The translations under genes were made by a program, and so were the position numbers. A stretch of 64,000 nucleotides of DNA, taken from positions 186,001 to 250,000 of the forward strand of contig NZ_CP038852.1 in NCBI RefSeq assembly GCF_012276695.1, written 5' to 3'. Of the stretch, positions 36,545-46,486 are shown piece by piece; the stretch's first letter is position 1; each line of letters opens with the position of its first letter. The notes under the pieces were generated by a model, which saw only the letters and a list, made by a program, of their open reading frames with translations, ran no database searches and had not been told where the DNA came from. This stretch comes from Candidatus Pelagibacter giovannonii. Lineage in GTDB: Bacteria; Pseudomonadota; Alphaproteobacteria; Pelagibacterales; Pelagibacteraceae.

Positions 36545-36978
36545 AGACTTTCTGCCTTTTTTTGAAATGCATCAGCAATTTTATTTAAACCAAATTGAAA
36601 AGATTTTTCCATAATTAAATTTAAAAACTTATTTTTTATTTCAAAATCAACATCAAATTGAACTTCAGTGTAGTTTTCTTTTTGTATAAATTTCCAGTTA
36701 TTTTCAAGATGATTTAAAGGACCACCAATATTAGTTACATGTATTGAATCATTTTTTTTGTCATATCGAACGTCACTTTTATAGGTGTCTACAAAAGGTT
36801 TTCTACCAATAGTAAGATCTGCAATAATTACTATCTCATCTTGTTTATCTTCTTTTTTATAGACTTTTGAGTCTATACAAAAAGGAATGAACTCAGGATA
36901 TTTTTCGATGTCTAAAACAAAATCAATTAATTTCTGTTTTTCACGAGCTATCTGCCTAGTTACTGAGGCTTTGGGCAT
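36541..36978 (-). CDS. RatA/COQ10-type START-domain protein
   Basis: The 145-residue protein is a polyketide-cyclase/START-like member of the COQ10/RatA family, beginning with the typical VTRQIAREKQKLIDFVLDIEKYPEFIPFC. In mitochondria COQ10 binds ubiquinone and helps respiration; in E. coli the homologue was called a toxin that affects ribosome association. In Alphaproteobacteria it usually follows lipA, as here (one-base overlap), which suggests a respiratory or ubiquinone-binding role rather than a toxin. No antitoxin is adjacent. Confidence 0.9.
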   Translation of the reverse strand: MPKASVTRQIAREKQKLIDFVLDIEKYPEFIPFCIDSKVYKKEDKQDEIVIIADLTIGRKPFVDTYKSDVRYDKKNDSIHVTNIGGPLNHLENNWKFIQKENYTEVQFDVDFEIKNKFLNLIMEKSFQFGLNKIADAFQKKAESL

Positions 36979-37904
36979 TAATGTTTGTTTAATCTATTTT
37001 GTTGAAGTTTAGCAAAGTCTTCATCAGCATGATAAGAAGATCTTGTTAGTGGTGAAGAAGAAACTAATAAAAAACCTTTGGACTTTGCAATATTTTCTAA
37101 ATCCTTAAATTCATCTGGATGGTAATATCTCTCAAGCGGATGGTGTTTTACTGAAGGTTGTAAATATTGCCCAATTGTTAAAAAGTCTACATCTGCAGAT
37201 CTTAAGTCATCCATCACCTGAATTAATTCATCTTTACTCTCTCCTAAACCAACCATTAGCCCTGATTTAGTAAAAACTTTTTTATTAATTTTTTTTACAT
37301 TCTTTAAAAGCTCTAATGATCCAAAATATCTCGCACCTGGTCTAACTTTTAAATAAAGTCTTGGTACTGTTTCAATATTATGATTGAAAACATCTAAGTC
37401 TGCTTCTAAAATTTTTTTATAAGCATCTCCTTTTCTTAAAAAATCAGGAGTTAAAACTTCAATGGAAGTTTGAGGTGTTTTTTTTCTTATAGCTGTAATT
37501 ACGTCAAAGAAATGATGAGAACCTCCATCTTCTAAATCGTCTCTATCAACAGAAGTTATAACAACATGCTTAAGATTAAGTTTATGAACTGCATTTGAAA
37601 TTTTGTAAGCCTCAAATGGATCTAAATTTTCAGGTTTTCCTGTTTTAACATCACAGAAAGCACATGCTCTAGTGCAAGTATCACCCATAATCATAAATGT
37701 AGCATGACGCTTACTCCAGCATTCTGTAATATTTGGACAATTAGCTTCCTGACAAACTGTTACTAAATTATTTTGATTAACAATAGTCTTAGTTAAGAAG
37801 AATTCTTTACTGTTGGTTAATTTAGACCTTATCCAATCAGGTTTTTTTTTAATTGGATTTACTGGTTTGTTAACTTTTTCTGGGTGTCTTGGTTTAATTG
37901 TCAT
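36978..37904 (-). CDS. lipA: Lipoyl synthase
   Basis: This radical-SAM enzyme inserts two sulfurs into octanoyl groups on lipoate-dependent enzymes. The 308-residue protein has both Fe-S clusters' cysteines: Cys51, Cys56 and Cys62 ([12 protein letters not shown]) for the auxiliary cluster and Cys77, Cys81 and Cys84 (CTRACAFC) for the SAM cluster. The C-terminal RSSYHADE motif with the serine ligand is present. It overlaps ftsB by 11 bases. In related genomes pdhABC and lpd often lie between ftsB and lipA; they are not here. Confidence 0.97.
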   Translation of the reverse strand: MTIKPRHPEKVNKPVNPIKKKPDWIRSKLTNSKEFFLTKTIVNQNNLVTVCQEANCPNITECWSKRHATFMIMGDTCTRACAFCDVKTGKPENLDPFEAYKISNAVHKLNLKHVVITSVDRDDLEDGGSHHFFDVITAIRKKTPQTSIEVLTPDFLRKGDAYKKILEADLDVFNHNIETVPRLYLKVRPGARYFGSLELLKNVKKINKKVFTKSGLMVGLGESKDELIQVMDDLRSADVDFLTIGQYLQPSVKHHPLERYYHPDEFKDLENIAKSKGFLLVSSSPLTRSSYHADEDFAKLQQNRLNKH

Positions 37905-38196
37905 TCTTTTTAATTATATAGAGGGTCTCCCCTTCTTTGCCAAACATAAATTTTTCTCTAATTAAGGTTTCAACATAATCTAGGTCTAATTTAGTACTTA
38001 ATAGAGAATTTTTAAATTCAAGTTCTTTAATTTTATTGGATAAATTAGCTTCTTCAATTTTCAGATTAACTAAAATTTCTTTTTTTTTAAAATAAGAAAA
38101 AAGGCCTCTTTCGCCATCTAGAAGGTTAAAGAAGAAATAAAGTATTAAAAAAGTAGAGATTAATAAGAAATAATTTTTTTTTAGTTTACCCAGCAT
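37894..38196 (-). CDS. FtsB/DivIC-family septum formation initiator
   Basis: The 100-residue protein has a cytoplasmic start, one membrane span at about residues 9-25, and a short coiled coil (about 45-70, with [20 protein letters not shown]), then a small C-terminal segment with [10 protein letters not shown]. This is the FtsB/DivIC plan for a divisome scaffold that works with FtsL and FtsQ. Its place directly after eno is the standard alphaproteobacterial location. Confidence 0.88.
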   Translation of the reverse strand: MLGKLKKNYFLLISTFLILYFFFNLLDGERGLFSYFKKKEILVNLKIEEANLSNKIKELEFKNSLLSTKLDLDYVETLIREKFMFGKEGETLYIIKKNDN

Positions 38197-39452
38197 TAAT
38201 GAATTTTACTCATTGATGCCTTTTTTCCAAGCTCTTCTTCTATACGTAATAATTGGTTATATTTTGCAACACGTTCGGATCGAGCTAGAGAGCCAGTTTT
38301 GATTTGATTTGAATTAGTACCTACAGCAAGGTCTGCTATAAAGGTGTCTTCGCTGTCTCCAGATCGATGAGAAATTATTGTTTTGTAACCAATAATTTTT
38401 GCAAATTTAATAACTTCAAGTGTTTCTGATACTGTACCAATTTGATTAAGTTTAATTAATATTGAATTTGACGAGTTATTTAAAAAACCTTTTTTAAGTC
38501 TTTCTAAATTAGTTACATACAAATCATCTCCAACTATTTGCACGTTATTAGTATTTTTCATCAATTTACTCCATGCCACCCAATCATTTTCTCCAAATGG
38601 ATCTTCGATAGATTTGATTTTATATTTATTTATTATTTTTTTATATTCTTTAATAGATTGATCTACTGAGACAAATTTTTTTGAGTGAATAGAGTATTTA
38701 TCTTTCTTAATTAATTCATTTGCTGCAATATCTAAACAAATTGAGACATCTTTACCGTTTTTAAAACCAGACTTATTAATTGCAGCAACAACTAAATCCA
38801 AAGCTTTTTCATTGCTACTAATCATTGGAGCAAAGCCTCCTTCATCTCCTACAGAGGTTGATAACCCCTTTTTTATAATAAGCTTTCTTAAATTATTAAT
38901 TACAACAAAACATATTCTCATCGCCTCCGAAAAACTCTTGGCTTTATCAGGTCTAATCATGAATTCTTGAATTCTTAATCCGTTATTAGCATGTGCTCCA
39001 CCATTAATAATATTCATTAATGGGTAAGGTAATCTGTAATTATTTTTTATTAAAAAAGTTTTATATAAAGGAACTTTTTTAATTTTAGCAGAAAGTTTCT
39101 TAGCAGCCATAGATACAGCTAAAATAGCATTAGCACCTAAGCTTGTTTTTTGCCGAGTGCCATCAAGATTGATTAAAATTGTGTCTATACGTGTTTGATC
39201 ATGGATATTTTTACCTATTAATTTTTTTGAGATTTTTGTATTAACTAAATTGACTGCACCTAAAACACTTTTACCTAGATATTTTTTATTATTGTTGTCT
39301 CTTTTTTCAAATGCTTCGTAGGTTCCAGTTGAAGCACCTGAGGGACAAATAGCTGATGCACTTAAATTTTTTGAATAAACTTCTGCTTCAATTGTTGGGT
39401 TTCCTCGACTATCAAATACTTGACGAGCTCTTATCTTTAAAATCTTACTCAT
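38196..39452 (-). CDS. eno: Enolase
   Basis: Enolase converts 2-phosphoglycerate to phosphoenolpyruvate. The 418-residue protein has the N-terminal RARQVFDSRGNPTIEAEV, SGASTGTYEAFEKRD, the Mg-binding SIEDPFGENDW and VGDDLYVTN segments, the active-site lysine in ILIKLNQIGT, and the signature SHRSGDSEDTFIADLAV. It is slightly shorter than the typical 425-430 residues. The kdsA-eno pairing makes biochemical sense because KdsA consumes phosphoenolpyruvate. Confidence 0.97.
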   Translation of the reverse strand: MSKILKIRARQVFDSRGNPTIEAEVYSKNLSASAICPSGASTGTYEAFEKRDNNNKKYLGKSVLGAVNLVNTKISKKLIGKNIHDQTRIDTILINLDGTRQKTSLGANAILAVSMAAKKLSAKIKKVPLYKTFLIKNNYRLPYPLMNIINGGAHANNGLRIQEFMIRPDKAKSFSEAMRICFVVINNLRKLIIKKGLSTSVGDEGGFAPMISSNEKALDLVVAAINKSGFKNGKDVSICLDIAANELIKKDKYSIHSKKFVSVDQSIKEYKKIINKYKIKSIEDPFGENDWVAWSKLMKNTNNVQIVGDDLYVTNLERLKKGFLNNSSNSILIKLNQIGTVSETLEVIKFAKIIGYKTIISHRSGDSEDTFIADLAVGTNSNQIKTGSLARSERVAKYNQLLRIEEELGKKASMSKIH

Positions 39453-40277
39453 TTATTTTTTGATTAGATTATCTATTTCAAATAATTGAGATAGTAATTT
39501 TTCTAATTTATCTAATGGAACCATGTTGGGTCCATCGGATGGAGCATTATCTGGGTCCTGATGTGTTTCAATAAAAACACCAGCAACACCTACAGCAACC
39601 GCAGCTCTTGCTAAGTATTCAACAAACTCTCTTTGTCCACCACTAGTCTCACCTAGACCTCCAGGTTGTTGAACTGAATGTGTGGCATCAAAAATAACAG
39701 GATAACCATTTTTTGCCATTATGGGTAAAGATCTCATATCAGAGACAAGGGTATTATAACCAAAGCTTGCTCCTCTTTCTGTGACTAAAATATTATTATT
39801 GCCCGATTCTGCAATTTTTTTTGTAACATTAACCATATCCCAAGGTGCTAGGAATTGACCTTTTTTAACATTTATAATTTTTCCAGTTTTGGCTGCAGCA
39901 ATTAATAAATCTGTTTGCCTACATAAAAATGCAGGGATTTGTAATACATCAACATGCGGAGCTACCACCGAACATTGTTCAGCATTATGTATGTCAGTTA
40001 ATATTGGGATATCTAATTCTTTTTTGATCTTATCAAAGATAGGTAAGGATTGCTCAAGACCCATACCTCTTTGGCCTTTTAAACTTGTTCTATTAGCTTT
40101 ATCAAAAGATGTTTTATAAACAAAACCCATATTAAACTTGGAGGTAATTTCTTTAATCTTACCTGCCATATCCATGGCATGTTGTTCGGTCTCAAGTTGG
40201 CATGGGCCAGCAATAATAAAAATTTTATTATTGTTTGAAATTTCTATATTTCCACAATTAACTTTTATATTTTTCAT
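39453..40277 (-). CDS. kdsA: 3-deoxy-D-manno-octulosonate 8-phosphate synthase
   Basis: KdsA condenses arabinose 5-phosphate with phosphoenolpyruvate, the first committed step to Kdo of lipopolysaccharide. The 274-residue barrel has [18 protein letters not shown] near residue 22, [17 protein letters not shown] and the C-terminal [18 protein letters not shown]. Together with lpxA, lpxB, lpxD and lpxI later in the window it indicates that the cell makes lipid A-Kdo. It overlaps pyrG by four bases. Confidence 0.96.
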   Translation of the reverse strand: MKNIKVNCGNIEISNNNKIFIIAGPCQLETEQHAMDMAGKIKEITSKFNMGFVYKTSFDKANRTSLKGQRGMGLEQSLPIFDKIKKELDIPILTDIHNAEQCSVVAPHVDVLQIPAFLCRQTDLLIAAAKTGKIINVKKGQFLAPWDMVNVTKKIAESGNNNILVTERGASFGYNTLVSDMRSLPIMAKNGYPVIFDATHSVQQPGGLGETSGGQREFVEYLARAAVAVGVAGVFIETHQDPDNAPSDGPNMVPLDKLEKLLSQLFEIDNLIKK

Positions 40278-41890
40278 CTATGATTTTTAGCAGCTTTGAT
40301 AAACGATGAGAATAAAGGATGTGGTGCTAAAGGTCTAGATTTAAATTCTGGATGAAATTGAACAGCTATAAACCATGGGTGGTTTTTTAGCTCAATAATC
40401 TCTGGTAATTTTTTATCTGGAGATAATCCTGAAAAGATTAGGCCATTTTTTTCAAATTGATCCTTATAATCAATATTAACTTCATATCTATGTCTATGTC
40501 TTTCTTGAATTGATTTTGATTTATAGATTTTTCTAATCAAAGAATTTTCTTTTAATTTGGCTTCATAAAGACCAAGTCTCATAGTGCCACCAAGATCTTT
40601 ATCGGTACCTTTAATTAATTTACCATCTTTATTCCATTCAGAAATTAAACCAATAATTGGTATTCCTCCTAATCCAAACTCACTTGATGTGGCCTTCTTT
40701 ATATTTAGCTTATTTCTTGCAAACTCAATAATAGCCATTTGCATACCAAAGCAAATTCCAAAGAAAGGAATTTTTTTCTCTCTAGCATACTTAATTGCTT
40801 CAATTTTTCCCTCTGTTCCTCTTTTGCCAAATCCACCTGGTATCAAAACTCCAGAAACGCCTTGTAATTTTTTTTTAATTTCAGAGATCTTTAAGTTCTC
40901 AGAATCTATTCTCACTAAATTAATTTTAGAATTATTATCAATACCACCATGTGTTAAAGCCTCGTCTAATGATTTATAAGCATCTTTGAGCTCAACATAT
41001 TTTCCAATAATTGCAATATTGATTGTTTTTTTGGTATTTAGAATGGTTTTCGTAATTTTTTTCCAAGGATTTAAATTTATTTTTTTTTTAGATTTCATTT
41101 TAAAATACTCAAGTACCTGTTTATCTAAATTTTCTCTATTGAAGCTAATCGGCGCTTCATAAATAGTTTTTACATCAACAGTTTGAATCACATTTTCAAT
41201 TCCAACATTACAGAACAAAGATATTTTTTTTCTATGCTCTAGAGGAATGGGTCTTTCAGATCTACAAATAATTATATCTGGCTGTATACCAAGACTTCTT
41301 AGTTCCTTTACTGAGTGTTGAGTAGGTTTCGTTTTTATTTCATCTGATGCTTTAAGGTAAGGAACTAGAGTTAAGTGTATAAATAAAGCATTTTTTTTAC
41401 CTACATCATTGGAGAATTGTCTAATAGCTTCAACAAAAGGTAGGCTTTCTATGTCACCTACTATGCCACCAATTTCACAAATTACAAAGTCCTCTTTTGA
41501 TGTATCACTTTTTATAAAATCTTTAATGCGGTCAGTTATATGTGGGATAACTTGAACTGTTTTTCCAAGGTAACCTCCCTTACGTTCTTTTCTTAGAACA
41601 TCGCTGTAAATTTTTCCTGTTGTAATATTGTCAGATTTTTTTGCAGATATTCCAGAAAATCTTTCGTAATGACCTAAATCTAAATCTGTTTCCGCACCAT
41701 CATCTGTTACAAACACTTCGCCGTGTTGAAAGGGACTCATCGTTCCTGGGTCAACATTTAAGTAAGGATCTAATTTTCTTAAACGTACATTAAAACCTCT
41801 AGATTGTAATAAGTACGCAAGGGAAGCTGAAGAAAGACCTTTTCCTAATGAGGAAACCACACCGCCGGTTACAAAAATAAATCGCGCCAT
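40274..41890 (-). CDS. pyrG: CTP synthase
   Basis: PyrG aminates UTP to CTP with glutamine nitrogen. The 538-residue protein begins with the synthetase domain ([21 protein letters not shown]) and ends with a class I glutamine amidotransferase domain whose nucleophile is in [18 protein letters not shown] and whose His-Glu pair is in [16 protein letters not shown]. Length and domains are standard. It begins 40 bases after secG on the same strand. Confidence 0.97.
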   Translation of the reverse strand: MARFIFVTGGVVSSLGKGLSSASLAYLLQSRGFNVRLRKLDPYLNVDPGTMSPFQHGEVFVTDDGAETDLDLGHYERFSGISAKKSDNITTGKIYSDVLRKERKGGYLGKTVQVIPHITDRIKDFIKSDTSKEDFVICEIGGIVGDIESLPFVEAIRQFSNDVGKKNALFIHLTLVPYLKASDEIKTKPTQHSVKELRSLGIQPDIIICRSERPIPLEHRKKISLFCNVGIENVIQTVDVKTIYEAPISFNRENLDKQVLEYFKMKSKKKINLNPWKKITKTILNTKKTINIAIIGKYVELKDAYKSLDEALTHGGIDNNSKINLVRIDSENLKISEIKKKLQGVSGVLIPGGFGKRGTEGKIEAIKYAREKKIPFFGICFGMQMAIIEFARNKLNIKKATSSEFGLGGIPIIGLISEWNKDGKLIKGTDKDLGGTMRLGLYEAKLKENSLIRKIYKSKSIQERHRHRYEVNIDYKDQFEKNGLIFSGLSPDKKLPEIIELKNHPWFIAVQFHPEFKSRPLAPHPLFSSFIKAAKNHR

Positions 41891-41930
41891 GGTATTATCT
41901 TATAGCGATTAATTAATGAATTTAAAAGGA

Positions 41931-42233
41931 TTAATTATTATTTTCAGGAATTGAAGGTGTATCACTAGACTTTTCTTCAATGATATCCAGTACAGAAGAT
42001 GAAGGTGTTAATTCACCTCTAGAAATTATTGTTAAGGCTAGGCTGCAAATTATAAATAAAGTTGCAACTACTGCCGTAGCCTTACCCATAAAATTACCAG
42101 CAGATCTGGAAAGCATAAAATTATCTTGGGAAACACCTATACCAAGTGCTCCACCTTCAGATTTTTGAACCAGTATCAAAAGCACAAGTATTGTTGCTAG
42201 TACTAAGTTGACTACTAATAGAATATTTTCCAT
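41931..42233 (-). CDS. secG: SecG, preprotein translocase subunit
   Basis: SecG is the small subunit of SecYEG. The 100-residue protein has two membrane helices (about residues 4-21 and 53-70) and the conserved loop VQKSEGGALGIGVSQDNFMLSR between them. The tail after the second span is short and acidic. It lies five bases after tpiA, the usual tpiA-secG-pyrG order of Alphaproteobacteria. Confidence 0.93.
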   Translation of the reverse strand: MENILLVVNLVLATILVLLILVQKSEGGALGIGVSQDNFMLSRSAGNFMGKATAVVATLFIICSLALTIISRGELTPSSSVLDIIEEKSSDTPSIPENNN

Positions 42234-42238
42234 GAGGG

Positions 42239-42979
42239 TTAACTATATGTTTTTTTGACTATATCAATAAATTTTTTTGCATTTTGAGATGCTCCACCAA
42301 TTAAAAAACCATCAATATTATTAATTTTTCTTAGGATTGTTATATTTTGGGGATTTACAGAACCTCCATATAAAACTTTTGGTAATTTATCTTTAAATTT
42401 ACTTTTGATAAATTCTACTGTTTCAAAAAGATCTTGAGCTTTCGGTATAAGACCACTGCCTATAGCCCAAACAGGCTCGTAAGCTAAAAAGATTTTTGAT
42501 TTATCTTTAATATTTTTTAAACCAATTTTAATTTGCTTTGATAAAATTAAGCGCGTCTTTTTTTTTCTTTTTTCACTTAAAGTTTCACCAATACAAAAAA
42601 TAACTTTTAATTTAGCTTCGAGAGCACTTTTTATTTTTAGATTAATTAGTTTGTCACTTTCACCCTGCTCTCTATTTTCTGAATGACCAATAATTACAAA
42701 ATGTGCACCAACGTTTTTTAACATACGCGAATTAACATGGCCAGTATAGGCACCATAATCTTTACTTTCATGACAATTTTGTCCACCAATACCAATTTGA
42801 CAATTATTAAATTTTTTTGAAAAAGAACTTATTAAAGTATTTGGAGGGCAGTAAATTAATCTACCTCCCTTTATTTCTTTTGATTTTGAAAATTTAATAA
42901 CTTTATCTAATGTATTTAAGGAAGATAAATTCCCATACATTTTCCAATTAGCTACAAAAAACATATATTTATTTGTCAT
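42239..42979 (-). CDS. tpiA: Triose-phosphate isomerase
   Basis: TpiA interconverts the two triose phosphates. Catalytic residues of the 246-residue barrel are visible: Lys13 in VANWKMYG, His99 in IIGHSENRE, and Glu168 in AYEPVWAIGSG. The C-terminal phosphate loop LYGGSVNPQN is present. The usual GHSERR reads GHSENR, a minor change. It is the first gene of a minus-strand run reaching the ratA-like gene and starts 56 bases from the divergent ppiD-like gene. Confidence 0.96.
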   Translation of the reverse strand: MTNKYMFFVANWKMYGNLSSLNTLDKVIKFSKSKEIKGGRLIYCPPNTLISSFSKKFNNCQIGIGGQNCHESKDYGAYTGHVNSRMLKNVGAHFVIIGHSENREQGESDKLINLKIKSALEAKLKVIFCIGETLSEKRKKKTRLILSKQIKIGLKNIKDKSKIFLAYEPVWAIGSGLIPKAQDLFETVEFIKSKFKDKLPKVLYGGSVNPQNITILRKINNIDGFLIGGASQNAKKFIDIVKKTYS

Positions 42980-43035
42980 AATGAAAAATTTAATCTATAG
43001 CTTGGTATTTTAAAGATCAATAAATTAATAATGCA

Positions 43036-44457
43036 ATGATAAATCCATTAAGCAATTTTACAAAAAAAAAGATAGGTGGCTTAATCCTAATTTTTGTTAT
43101 TATTATAGCTTTTGGCTTTGGTGGATTTGGTGGAGGTTTTAACACTGGAAATCAAAATAATATAGCTAAGATAAATAACACTAATATCTCTACGCAAGAT
43201 TTCATGGATTACCTAAATCAATCTGGCTTAACTCAGCAAGTAATAAAAGAGAATATTGACAAAAATGTAATTGAAGAACTTTTATCATCTTTGGTTTCAT
43301 CCACATTACTTAATCTTGAAATAAAAGATTTAAACTTAGTTATATCAGATAAAATAATTGCAGAAACTCTTAAGAAAAATAAAAACTTTTTAGATGAGAA
43401 TGGTAACTTTCAAAGAACACTTTATGAAAAGTTTTTACTAACAAATAGCATGAGTGCAGCTATGTATGAAATAAAATTAAAGAATAACGTTCTACAAAGA
43501 GAATTATTTACCTATATAAGTGGTGGGGCAAAATCTCCTAAGTTTTTAACTGATAAGCATTTTTTAGAAAAAAATAGAAAATTATATATTGAATTTATTA
43601 AATTAAATAAATTTTATAAAAAAGCCGATAAGTTTACTGATCAAGAAATTAAAATGTTTATTGATGATAACTCGGAAAAATTAAAACAAGATTATATTGA
43701 TTTTTCATATGTGATATTAACACCAAAAAACTTATTGGGTATTGATGATTTTAATCAAGCTTTTTTCGATGTCATTGATGAAATTGATAACAAGATATCT
43801 AAAAACGTTGATTTTAAGACAATTACAAATGAATTGGATATCGATGTAATAACAATAAATGATTATATAAATTTAGAAAATAAAGAAACAATTGAAAATA
43901 AAATCTACAATTCTAGAAAAGACAACATTGAAATACTAGAAGACAACGGAACATTTATCTTTTATCAAATAGATAGTGTTATTCAAAAATTACCAAATTT
44001 AAATGATGAAAGATTTGTAAAACAAATAACTAACCTTCTATTTCAAAAAGAAAAATTTGAATTTAATAAAGATATACTGAGTCAATTAGACAAAAATGAA
44101 TTTAACCAAGCTTCATTTGATAAACTTGGAGGCGGTGAGGTTGAAAAAATCCAATTAAACTCAATTAAAGATATTAATAAATTTGAAAACAATTCTGTTA
44201 AAATTTTATACACTCTACCAATCAACACTTTTACTTTAATTGCTGACAGAGAAGATAACATATTCGTAGCTAAGGTTATAAAATTTGAAGATACAAAAAT
44301 TTCTCAAGATTCAAATATACTCAATGCAATCGCTAATGAAGCAAGTGCAGAAAATAGAAATGGAATATTAAAATCATATGATTACCTTTTAAACAATAAA
44401 TATGAGGTAATAGTTAATGAAAAAACTCTAGATAGGGTAAAAAATTACTTTAAATGA
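43036..44457 (+). CDS. PpiD/SurA-N-type periplasmic folding factor
   Basis: The 473-residue protein has one N-terminal span (about residues 12-32), a glycine-rich stretch and then a SurA-N/PpiD-like chaperone region with NNTNISTQDFMDYL. This is the architecture of PpiD, the membrane-anchored periplasmic chaperone that helps proteins leaving SecYEG. The parvulin isomerase domain expected near residues 225-340 is weak: I see no clear catalytic motifs, so it may act only as a chaperone. It directly precedes trpE (ATGA overlap), as in other Alphaproteobacteria. Confidence 0.82.
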   Translation: MINPLSNFTKKKIGGLILIFVIIIAFGFGGFGGGFNTGNQNNIAKINNTNISTQDFMDYLNQSGLTQQVIKENIDKNVIEELLSSLVSSTLLNLEIKDLNLVISDKIIAETLKKNKNFLDENGNFQRTLYEKFLLTNSMSAAMYEIKLKNNVLQRELFTYISGGAKSPKFLTDKHFLEKNRKLYIEFIKLNKFYKKADKFTDQEIKMFIDDNSEKLKQDYIDFSYVILTPKNLLGIDDFNQAFFDVIDEIDNKISKNVDFKTITNELDIDVITINDYINLENKETIENKIYNSRKDNIEILEDNGTFIFYQIDSVIQKLPNLNDERFVKQITNLLFQKEKFEFNKDILSQLDKNEFNQASFDKLGGGEVEKIQLNSIKDINKFENNSVKILYTLPINTFTLIADREDNIFVAKVIKFEDTKISQDSNILNAIANEASAENRNGILKSYDYLLNNKYEVIVNEKTLDRVKNYFK

Positions 44458-45911
44458 TGCTTAATCGAAACTTTAAGGATTTTAAGTTTCAACACTCAAG
44501 AAACAAAAATCAAATAATATATACTTCTCAAAAAGTAAAAAATGATCAAGAAGTTTTAAATCTAATTGACAATTTTCTAGTAGAAAAAAATAGTTTTATT
44601 TTTGAGTCAGTGGAAAAAGGTAAGATAAGAGGAAGATATACTATCTTTGGCAAAAACCCAGATAAGATTTGGGAATTTAATAATAGAAACTCTTATCTAA
44701 CTACCAATAATGTCAAAAAAAAAATTAAAGGTGAGCCAAAAAAAATTATAGAAAAAATAATAGAAGAATTTAAGTTTAAAACACCCGTAGGTCTCCCACC
44801 TATTTGTTCTTTATTATCAGGATATTTCTCTTACGACTCAATAAGATATATAGAAAAAATTCCAAACAAATGTATGGATGATTTAAATCTACCTGACGTT
44901 AGACTTTTAAGACCAAGGACATTAATTATCCACGATAACCTTAAAGAAAAGATTTTCTATATTATAAATGTTTACAATGACGAGAAAATTTCAAATTATA
45001 AAAGAAAATATTTTGAAATTGAGAATGAAATTAATAACCTATTAATAAAATCTTCTCATATAAAAGGTAATTCCAACAGTAATAAAAAGACTAATATCAA
45101 GGTAAAATCCAACACATCAAAAAATAAATTTTTAAGAATGGTTAATAGAGCAAAAAAATACATTAAAATTGGAGATATTTTTCAAGTAGTTTTAAGTCAA
45201 AGATTTGAAGCTAATTTATCCAAAACACCCTTAGAAATTTACAAAAAATTAAGAATTACTAACCCTTCTCCATTTATGTATTTTTTTAATTTTAAAGATT
45301 TTCAAATAATAGGAGCTAGTCCTGAAATTTTAGTTAGATTAAGAGATAACAAAATTACTGTTAGGCCAATTGCTGGAACTAGACCTAGAGGTAAAAATTT
45401 AAAAGAAGATAATTTTTTTGCTAAGGATTTACTTAAAGATAAAAAAGAACTTTCTGAACATTTAATGCTACTTGATTTAGGAAGAAATGATGCTGGTAAA
45501 GTTTCTAAAATAGGAACGGTCAAAGTGACAGAAAGTTTTATCATTGAGAAATACTCTCATGTAATGCATATAGTTTCTAATGTGATAGGAGTTTATAATA
45601 AAAAATTTTCAAAATTTAAATCGTTACTTGCTGGATTTCCTGCTGGAACTGTTTCTGGTGCACCTAAAATTAGAGCTATGGAAATAATCGATGAGCTAGA
45701 AAAAACTAAAAGAAAAGTTTATGCTGGAGGTATAGGTTATTTTTCTGCAAATGGTGAATTTGATACCTGTATCGCTTTAAGAACTGCTGTTGCAAAAAAT
45801 AAAAAGTTCTATGTTCAAGCTGGTGCAGGAATAGTAGCTGATAGTAATCCAATCAAAGAATACGAAGAAACTGTAAATAAAGCAAAAGCATTAATGAATG
45901 CCTTAAGATAA
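44454..45911 (+). CDS. trpE: Anthranilate synthase component I
   Basis: TrpE converts chorismate to anthranilate using ammonia from TrpG. The 485-residue protein has the chorismate-binding core: GDIFQVVLSQRF, NPSPFMYFF, GASPEILVR, IAGTRPRG, LLDLGRNDAGKVS, FPAGTVSGAPKIRAMEIID and the C-terminal QAGAGIVADSNP. The start is either ATG of the pair at 44454/44457, overlapping the ppiD-like stop. trpE-trpG-trpD-trpC follow without gaps; trpA, trpB and trpF are elsewhere. I see no trp leader peptide. Confidence 0.97.
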   Translation: MMLNRNFKDFKFQHSRNKNQIIYTSQKVKNDQEVLNLIDNFLVEKNSFIFESVEKGKIRGRYTIFGKNPDKIWEFNNRNSYLTTNNVKKKIKGEPKKIIEKIIEEFKFKTPVGLPPICSLLSGYFSYDSIRYIEKIPNKCMDDLNLPDVRLLRPRTLIIHDNLKEKIFYIINVYNDEKISNYKRKYFEIENEINNLLIKSSHIKGNSNSNKKTNIKVKSNTSKNKFLRMVNRAKKYIKIGDIFQVVLSQRFEANLSKTPLEIYKKLRITNPSPFMYFFNFKDFQIIGASPEILVRLRDNKITVRPIAGTRPRGKNLKEDNFFAKDLLKDKKELSEHLMLLDLGRNDAGKVSKIGTVKVTESFIIEKYSHVMHIVSNVIGVYNKKFSKFKSLLAGFPAGTVSGAPKIRAMEIIDELEKTKRKVYAGGIGYFSANGEFDTCIALRTAVAKNKKFYVQAGAGIVADSNPIKEYEETVNKAKALMNALR

Positions 45912-46486
45912 TGAAAATTATATTAATAGATAATTATGATAGTTTTACATTTAACTTATATCATTATGTATCATCATTAGGTGTTACAGTTGATGTAATT
46001 AGAAATGATGAAATTACTCATCAACAAATAATAAAAAACAAATATAATAAAATTATTATATCACCAGGACCCGGTAATCCAAATCAATCAGGGAATTGTA
46101 TTAAAATAGTAAAAGCGCTTTATAAAAAAATACCAATTCTTGGTGTATGTTTAGGTCATCAAATTATTGGTCAAGTTTTTGGTTCAAATATTATTCAAGC
46201 AAATAAGTTAATGCATGGAAAGACCAGCACCATAAAATCAAAAAAAATAGGTATACTTAAAAATCTTCCTGCAAAATTTGAAGCTACAAGATATCATAGC
46301 CTTATAGTTGATAAAAAAACATTATCTGATCAGCTTGAAATTACTGCAGAAACAAAAGATGGAATTATCATGGGTATAATGCATAAAAAGTATAATATCC
46401 ACGGTGTTCAATTTCACCCTGAAAGTATAAAGACTATCATTGGAATGAAAATATTAAAAAATTTTATTAACTACAAAGATAAATGA
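45911..46486 (+). CDS. trpG: Anthranilate synthase component II (glutamine amidotransferase)
   Basis: The 191-residue class I amidotransferase supplies ammonia to TrpE. It shows the N-terminal LIDNYDSFTFNLYHY, the oxyanion loop SPGPGNPNQSG near residue 51, nucleophile Cys80 in GVCLGHQIIGQ, and the catalytic His-Glu pair in VQFHPESIKT. It shares one base with the trpE stop and overlaps trpD by four bases. The same subunit may also serve aminodeoxychorismate synthase, as in many small genomes. Confidence 0.95.
   Translation: MKIILIDNYDSFTFNLYHYVSSLGVTVDVIRNDEITHQQIIKNKYNKIIISPGPGNPNQSGNCIKIVKALYKKIPILGVCLGHQIIGQVFGSNIIQANKLMHGKTSTIKSKKIGILKNLPAKFEATRYHSLIVDKKTLSDQLEITAETKDGIIMGIMHKKYNIHGVQFHPESIKTIIGMKILKNFINYKDK

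Noticed and set aside
36541..36978. RatA toxin of a toxin-antitoxin system
   Set aside because: No antitoxin gene is adjacent, and the lipA neighbourhood matches the COQ10-like housekeeping gene of Alphaproteobacteria.
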